Source: Gemmatimonadota bacterium (GTDB lineage Bacteria > Gemmatimonadota > Gemmatimonadetes > Longimicrobiales > Gaopeijiaceae). Taken from it: a DNA stretch of 48,787 nucleotides. The notes under the pieces were generated by a model, which saw only the letters and a program-made list of their open reading frames with translations, ran no database searches and was not told the DNA's origin. The position numbers and the translations under genes are program-made. Of this stretch, positions 43,981-48,787 are shown in pieces. The stretch is taken from assembly GCA_022340865.1 (NCBI GenBank), contig JAJDNC010000123.1, positions 1-48,787 on the forward strand, in the 5' to 3' direction. Every line of letters begins with the position of its first letter. Position 1 is the stretch's first letter.

Positions 43981-45876
43981 TCAGAGCTCGATGCGCGCGC
44001 CCAGCTCCACGACCTGGTTGGGGGGCAACCGGAAGTACGACGCCGGCGAGCGCGCGTTGTGGCTCATGAACGCGAACAGACGTTCCCGCCACAGGGCCAT
44101 CCCCGAGCCGTGGCTGCTGGGCACGAGGGTCTCACGGCCCAGGAAGTACGTGGTGGCCAGCGGCTTCAACCGAAGCCCCTCCTGCCCGTCGAGGCGGCCC
44201 AGCACGTCCGGCACGTCGATGTCGTCCATGAATCCGTAATGGAGGATCAGCGTGTAGAACCCGCCGGCCCGTGGGATCAGCTCCACACGATCCCCCAGGG
44301 GCACGTGAGGCACGTCCTCGGTCCTCACCGACAGGGAGACGATCTGCTCGTGGAGAACCCGGTTGTGCCTGAGGTTGTGCAGGAGGGCCCGCGGCGTGCC
44401 CTCCGGGTCGCTGAACATGAAGACCGCGGTGCCGGTGACCCGAGCGGGCGGGTGGCCGACGATGTCGCCGATGAAGTCGGCGAAGGGCAGCTCTCGTGCC
44501 TTCATCCGGTCGGCGAGGAGCCGGCGGCCGGAGCGCCAGGTGGTCATGAGCAGGAAGACCGTGAACGCCGCCACGAGCGGGAACCAGCCGCCCGCCGGTA
44601 TCTTCGTCATGTTCGCCAGCCAGAAGGACCCGTCCATGAGCATGAAGAGCCCCGAGAGGCCCGCGGCCACCGGCAGGGGCCACTTCCAACGCTCGTGGGC
44701 GAGGACGAAGAAGAGGACCGTGGTGATCACCATGGTCGTGGTGACCGCCACGCCGTACGCCGCGGCCAGGTTGCTGGACGTCTTGAAGCCGAGGACCAGC
44801 CCGATGCAGGCGATGGCCAGCGCCCAGTTGATCCCCGGCATGTAGATCTGCCCGATCTCCAGCTCGGAGGTGTGCTCGATCTGCAAGCGCGGGCTGTAGC
44901 CGAGCTGCATGGACTGCATCGCCAGGGAGTACGACCCCGAGATGATGGCCTGGGACGCGATGACGGCGGCGGCGGTGGCCACAACCACCATGGGGTAGAT
45001 GGCCCACCCCGGTCCCATGTGGTAGAAGGGGTTCACCACCGCGGCCGGGTCGCGCATCAGCAGCGCTCCCTGCCCGAAGTAGTTCAGGAGGAGCGCCGGC
45101 AGCACGACGGCGAACCAGGTGATCCGAATGGGCCGCGCCCCGAAGTGGCCCAGGTCGGCGTAGAGCGCCTCGCCTCCGGTGACCACGAGGAAGACGCTCC
45201 CCAGGACCAGGAAGCCCTTCAGACCGTTCGTCCCGAAGAAGCGCAGCGCGTGCACGGGATTCACCGCCGCCAGCACGCCCGGCTGCCGCACGATCTGGGA
45301 GACACCCAGCACCGCCAGCATGGCGAACCAGACCAGGGTCATCGGCCCGAAGACCTTCCCGACTCCTTCCGTGCCTCGCTTCTGAAACAGGAAGAGCGCC
45401 ACGAGGATGCCCACGGTAATGGGGATGACGTAGTCCGTGAACACGGGCGTCGCGACCTTGAGTCCCTCGACGGCGGACAAGACGCTGATGGCCGGGGTGA
45501 TCATGCCGTCCCCGTAGAGGAGAGCCGCCCCGAAGAGGCCCAGCAGGAGGAGTGCTCTCCTACCGCCTTTGCGCGCCGCCATGGGCGTGACCAGGGCCGT
45601 GAGGGCGAGGATCCCGCCCTCACCGCGGTTGTCCGCCCTCAGGACGAAGACCAGGTACTTGACGGAGATGACGAGGACGAGGGACCAGAAGATGAGCGAG
45701 AGCACGCCCAGCACGTTCTCCGGCTGGACCGGAAGGGTATAGCTCTCGTGGAAGCTCTCCCGGAATGCGTACAGGGGGCTGGTGCCGATGTCGCCGTATA
45801 CCACTCCCAGAGCGGCCAGCGACAACACCGCCAGACGCTTTCCGGTTGGCTTGCCTCCGTTTCCTTCTTCCGCCAT
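43981..45876 (-). CDS. kup: Kup-family potassium:proton symporter
   Basis: A 631-residue potassium uptake protein. The Kup signature YGDIGTSPLYAFRESF opens the chain, followed by LYGDGMITPAISVLSAVEGL, GGEALYADLGHFG, QGALLM and about twelve helices. A hydrophilic C-terminal domain of about 170 residues ends the protein (VLHEQIVSLSVRTEDVPHVP, VELGARIEL). It brings potassium into the cytoplasm using the proton gradient. ATG at 45876 is supported by GGAAGG five bases upstream. The stop overlaps a possible start of the KdpE-like gene, so kup, regulator and kinase form one operon. The 40-bp element and a leader hairpin lie upstream. Confidence 0.96.
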   Translation of the reverse strand: MAEEGNGGKPTGKRLAVLSLAALGVVYGDIGTSPLYAFRESFHESYTLPVQPENVLGVLSLIFWSLVLVISVKYLVFVLRADNRGEGGILALTALVTPMAARKGGRRALLLLGLFGAALLYGDGMITPAISVLSAVEGLKVATPVFTDYVIPITVGILVALFLFQKRGTEGVGKVFGPMTLVWFAMLAVLGVSQIVRQPGVLAAVNPVHALRFFGTNGLKGFLVLGSVFLVVTGGEALYADLGHFGARPIRITWFAVVLPALLLNYFGQGALLMRDPAAVVNPFYHMGPGWAIYPMVVVATAAAVIASQAIISGSYSLAMQSMQLGYSPRLQIEHTSELEIGQIYMPGINWALAIACIGLVLGFKTSSNLAAAYGVAVTTTMVITTVLFFVLAHERWKWPLPVAAGLSGLFMLMDGSFWLANMTKIPAGGWFPLVAAFTVFLLMTTWRSGRRLLADRMKARELPFADFIGDIVGHPPARVTGTAVFMFSDPEGTPRALLHNLRHNRVLHEQIVSLSVRTEDVPHVPLGDRVELIPRAGGFYTLILHYGFMDDIDVPDVLGRLDGQEGLRLKPLATTYFLGRETLVPSSHGSGMALWRERLFAFMSHNARSPASYFRLPPNQVVELGARIEL

Positions 45877-45902
45877 GGACCTTCCCGCTTCGGAGCCTGT
45901 GT

Positions 45903-45930
45903 GCTCACCAGCCCTCAAACGTGGGTGAGC
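45903..45930 (-). promoter_or_regulatory. Leader hairpin of kup
   Basis: GCTCACC (45903-45909) pairs with GGTGAGC (45924-45930), seven bp with a 14-base loop, 27-54 bases upstream of the kup ATG. It is too small for a known potassium or c-di-AMP riboswitch. It could be an operator or a translational control hairpin. Confidence 0.35.
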
Positions 45931-45933
45931 GCC

Positions 45934-45973
45934 CGTGAAGATCGTACAAAATCCCCCGGCATGGAGGTTAAGA
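45934..45973 (-). promoter_or_regulatory. Conserved 40-bp element (copy B) upstream of kup
   Basis: Ungapped match to 42091-42130 (26/40 identities), same orientation relative to the downstream gene and similar distance (58 bp against 48 bp). On the minus strand it reads TCTTAAC, 16 bases, then TTTGTACG, so it may combine a promoter with the binding site of the KdpE-like regulator. Confidence 0.6.
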
Positions 45974-46214
45974 AACCACAAATGTCGATGGCGAGGGGCT
46001 CGCGACAGGCGGTTTGCGGTGCTCGGCCGGCCGGGTCCGATGCGTGCACGTGGCTCGAGTCGGCACCGGGAATTGCCCGGCCGTCGTGCGGTGCGCTCTC
46101 CGCCGCGACATTGCCTTCGATTACATTGGCATCCCACCAGGGCCCGCGGAGCGCCCGCGACGGCGCCGGCCTGCGGACCACGGCAGCCCCTGCGACCCGA
46201 ATCCCCACACCTCC

Positions 46215-47897
46215 ATGAGCGGCCCCCAGTTCATCTACCACATGCATCGCCTCTCGAAGATCGTCCCGCCCAAGCGGGAGATCCTCAAGGGGATCAACCT
46301 GTCGTTCTTCCCCGGCGCCAAGATCGGCGTGGTGGGGCCCAACGGCGCGGGCAAGAGCTCGCTCCTGAAGATCATGGCCGGCATCGACACCGACTTCCTG
46401 GGCGAGGCGTGGGCGGCCAAGGGGACCCGCATCGGCTACCTGGCCCAGGAGCCCGAGCTGGACCCGGCGCTCGACGTGAAGGGGAACGTCGAACGGGCGG
46501 TGAAGGAGACCCGCGACCTCCTCCGGCGCTTCGAGGAGGTGAGCATGAAGTTCGGCGAGGTCTCCGGCGACGAGGAGATGAACGCCCTCCTGGACGAGCA
46601 GGCGAAGCTGCAGGACCGCATCGATGCGGCGGGCGCATGGGAGCTGGACCGGCACGTGGAGATCGCCATGGACGCGCTCCGCCTGCCGCCGGGCGACGCC
46701 GACGTGACGACGCTCTCGGGCGGCGAGCGCCGCCGGGTGGCGCTCTGTCGCGTGCTCCTGGAGCAGCCGGACATGCTGCTGCTGGACGAGCCCACCAATC
46801 ACCTGGACGCCGAGTCCGTGGCGTGGCTGGAGCACCACCTGAAGGAGTTTCCCGGCACCATCGTGGCCATCACCCACGACCGCTATTTCCTGGACAACGT
46901 GGCGGAGTGGATCCTCGAGCTGGACCGCGGCGAGGGCATCCCCTGGAAGGGCAACTACTCATCGTGGCTGGAGCAGAAGCGCGAGCGCCTGCGGGTCGAG
47001 GAGAAGCAGGAGTCGGCACGTCAGCGGACGCTGGATCGGGAGCTGGAGTGGATCCACATGTCGCCGCGGGCGCGCCACGCCAAGGGAAAGGCCCGCGTCA
47101 ACGCGTACGAGGAGCTGCTGGCCGCCGACGAGCGGGAGCAGGTGAGGACCGCGGAGATCCTCATCCCCAAGGGGCCTCGCCTGGGGACGACGGTCATCCG
47201 GGCGAAGGAGCTCACCAAGGGCTTCGGCGACAACCTGCTCATGGACCGCATCTCCTTCGACGTGCCCGCCGGCGCCATCGTCGGGATCATCGGCGGCAAT
47301 GGGGTCGGCAAGACCACCCTCTTCCGCATGATCGTAGGTGAGGAGAAGCCCGACTCCGGCGCTCTGGAGATCGGCCAGACGGTCCAGCTCGCCTACGTGG
47401 ACCAGTCACGGGAGGCTCTCGATCCGGACAAGACCGTCTTCGAGGAGGCTACGGACGGCGCGGATATCCTGTACTTCGGGCGCGCCGAGGTGAACCCCCG
47501 GGCCTACCTGTCGTGGTTCAACCTCCGGGGCGCCGACCAGCAGAAGAAGGTGGGCGTGCTCTCCGGCGGCGAGCGCAATCGCCTGCACCTGGCCAAGCTG
47601 CTCAAGTCCGGCGGCAACGTCATGCTCCTGGACGAGCCCACCAACGACCTCGACGTGGATACGCTGCGTGCCCTGGAGAACGCCATCCTGGACTTCGCGG
47701 GGTGCGTGATGGTGGTGTCCCACGACCGCTGGTTCCTGGACCGGGTGGCCACGCACATCCTCGCGTTCGAAGGCGACTCGCAGGTGCGGTGGTTCGAGGG
47801 CAACTACCAGGAGTACGCCGAGGACCGGCGCAGGCGGCTGGGCGACGAGGTGGACCAGCCCCACCGGGTGAAGTACAGGAAGCTGGTGCGGGGGTAG
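46215..47897 (+). CDS. ettA: EttA-type ABC-F ATPase (translation factor)
   Basis: A 560-residue cytoplasmic protein with two ABC domains and no membrane helix. First Walker A GPNGAGKS (41-48), signature LSGGERRRVAL, LLLDEPTNHLD. Second Walker A GGNGVGKTT, signature LSGGERNRLHLAK, LLDEPTNDLD. Between them lies the long charged linker of EttA (KQESARQRTLDRELEWIHMSPRARHAKGKAR), including the RARHAKGKAR pattern. It binds the ribosomal E site and couples first-peptide-bond formation to ATP level. Start ATG 46215 gives the family's usual N-terminus; longer upstream frames are non-conserved. It is divergent from kup and convergent with the phosphoesterase gene. Confidence 0.95.
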   Translation: MSGPQFIYHMHRLSKIVPPKREILKGINLSFFPGAKIGVVGPNGAGKSSLLKIMAGIDTDFLGEAWAAKGTRIGYLAQEPELDPALDVKGNVERAVKETRDLLRRFEEVSMKFGEVSGDEEMNALLDEQAKLQDRIDAAGAWELDRHVEIAMDALRLPPGDADVTTLSGGERRRVALCRVLLEQPDMLLLDEPTNHLDAESVAWLEHHLKEFPGTIVAITHDRYFLDNVAEWILELDRGEGIPWKGNYSSWLEQKRERLRVEEKQESARQRTLDRELEWIHMSPRARHAKGKARVNAYEELLAADEREQVRTAEILIPKGPRLGTTVIRAKELTKGFGDNLLMDRISFDVPAGAIVGIIGGNGVGKTTLFRMIVGEEKPDSGALEIGQTVQLAYVDQSREALDPDKTVFEEATDGADILYFGRAEVNPRAYLSWFNLRGADQQKKVGVLSGGERNRLHLAKLLKSGGNVMLLDEPTNDLDVDTLRALENAILDFAGCVMVVSHDRWFLDRVATHILAFEGDSQVRWFEGNYQEYAEDRRRRLGDEVDQPHRVKYRKLVRG

Positions 47898-47934
47898 CCG
47901 GCGGCCGGCCCCGGGAAGCGCCGCCAGCAGGTCG

Positions 47935-48787
47935 CTAGCGCCCTCCGCCTCGGGGTGCCTCGGAACGGACCTCGCCCGGGTCCCCGGCCCTCCCCTCGCC
48001 CCGCTCCTCCCGCTGGTCGTCCGCCAGGTCCACCGACATGGGAAAAAAGAGCGCGTGGCGGACGCCGGGGTACGGCGTGCTCCACCCTCGGGCGTCGTGC
48101 CAGAGGATACGGTTGAGGAGGTCGCTGGGCGCCGCATCCGGAACGTCGAAGCGCATGCGCGCCGACTGCAGGGCGGCCTTCTTCTCCTCGCCCGTCAGGG
48201 AGGATGCCGGCGGATTCACGTCGTAGAGCGACTGCTTCGGCGTCAACGCCGTATAGGGGGTGAGATCCGGCGCCTCGCCCGGCCCCACGAAGCTCGCGCG
48301 CATGTCCGTGGCCACCAGATCGAACATGCTCATGGCCGGCAGCCCCAGCATGAGCTCGATGGTCTTCACCATGCTCGGCTGGCTGTAGAACGTGCTGTCG
48401 ATCACCTGCCTGCGCGCATAGGGTGAGATCGCCAGGGCGACGGTACGGTGCCCGTCGATGTGGTCCACGCCGTCCTGGGCGTCGTCCTCCACCACCAGGA
48501 TGGCCATGGACTTCCAGAAGGGCGAATGCGTCAGGCCTTCCACCACGCGCCCCAGAGCGAGGTCGTTGTCCGCCACCGAGGCCTTCGGCGTGCTCCATCC
48601 CGGCGCCGTGCCGTTGGTGTGATTGCTGGGCAGCACCATCATCACCAGGTTCGGCATCGAGCCCTGCGCGTTCCACTCTCCCAGGTGCTCCAGGAAGTCG
48701 TCGGCCTTGGTGACGTCCGGCGTCTCCTGGGTCCAGCCCGGGTAATCCCGGACCAGCACCCTGTCCAGGGACGGGATCTCCGAGCGG
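47935..48787 (-). CDS. Phosphoesterase / alkaline-phosphatase-superfamily protein (5' end cut)
   Basis: The frame is open through the window edge, so the true start lies outside. The visible 284 residues are the C-terminal part of a phosphoesterase-family enzyme, the type often fused to a YncE-like propeller. Landmarks are NLVMMVLPSNHTNGT and ILVVEDDAQDGVDHIDGHRT, with the Asp and His expected as metal ligands, then ISPYARRQVIDSTFYSQPSMVKTIE. The tail after FPMSVDLADDQ is charged and low in complexity. The protein is probably periplasmic, hydrolysing phosphomonoesters or phospholipids; specificity is unknown. Confidence 0.85.
   Translation of the reverse strand, partial: RSEIPSLDRVLVRDYPGWTQETPDVTKADDFLEHLGEWNAQGSMPNLVMMVLPSNHTNGTAPGWSTPKASVADNDLALGRVVEGLTHSPFWKSMAILVVEDDAQDGVDHIDGHRTVALAISPYARRQVIDSTFYSQPSMVKTIELMLGLPAMSMFDLVATDMRASFVGPGEAPDLTPYTALTPKQSLYDVNPPASSLTGEEKKAALQSARMRFDVPDAAPSDLLNRILWHDARGWSTPYPGVRHALFFPMSVDLADDQREERGEGRAGDPGEVRSEAPRGGGR

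Larger units (their letters stand above)
45877..46214. other. 338-bp divergent control region between kup and ettA
   Basis: No gene. On the kup side it holds a leader hairpin and the 40-bp element. Further on there is a perfect palindrome CCGGG-AATTG-CCCGG (46066-46080) and a short direct repeat ACATTG (46108, 46123) in the most AT-rich part, where the ettA promoter is likely (TACATT as a weak -10). No ribosome-binding site was seen before ettA. Confidence 0.5.

Noticed and set aside
45877..45980. c-di-AMP or potassium riboswitch before kup
   Set aside because: The leader is only about 60 bases after the 40-bp element, and none of the conserved riboswitch blocks could be seen.

Overview
The window is very GC-rich, densely packed bacterial chromosome. 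No rRNA, tRNA, CRISPR array, insertion sequence or phage gene was found. The gene content best fits a Gemmatimonadota-like lineage: a large fused MacB/FtsX-type orphan permease, a DUF5916 protein, a Ser/Thr kinase with an extracytoplasmic beta-propeller, MoxR/VWA batteries and ferredoxin-linked 2-oxoacid oxidoreductases. That assignment is inference from gene families; no phylogeny was possible.

Layout. (1) 1-5100: the 3' end of an RND/MMPL exporter converges on a fused aspartokinase/diaminopimelate decarboxylase gene, followed by an EamA transporter and a small lipoprotein. (2) 5169-15056: a minus-strand operon of five overlapping or nearly abutting genes, korA-korB-unknown-rnfB-like-giant PFOR, ending at a 13-bp perfect terminator hairpin. 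It should couple CoA-dependent oxidation of 2-oxoglutarate and pyruvate to ferredoxin, with an RnfB-like membrane-anchored Fe-S protein as likely electron outlet. (3) 15272-20954: a TrpF paralogue, an M1 aminopeptidase overlapping a Ser/Thr kinase with propeller, and a small membrane protein. (4) 20999-35236: a divergent control region with two matching palindromes opens a seven-gene plus-strand operon: VWA/amidotransferase-like membrane protein, caspase-like protein lacking its Cys, TPR-gluzincin, MoxR AAA+ ATPase, DUF58, BatA-like VWA protein and a very large DUF4175-like coiled-coil protein. (5) 35249-41431: receiver-only response regulator, ferritin, orphan permease and DUF5916 protein, all minus strand. 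(6) 41595-45973: a potassium block with Kup, a KdpE-like regulator and a short KdpD-like kinase, then a 51-residue membrane protein and a TPR protein. A 40-bp element lies upstream of both kup and the 51-residue gene. (7) 46215-48787: EttA-type ABC-F ATPase and a phosphoesterase cut by the window edge.

The least described parts are the MoxR/VWA operon with its pseudo-caspase, the cysteine-free unknown protein inside the Fe-S operon, the TrpF paralogue with an AMPSGPG loop, and the shared 40-bp element of the potassium block. All coordinates, motif positions and repeat matches were read by eye from the sequence. Family names come from motif recognition, not database searches.
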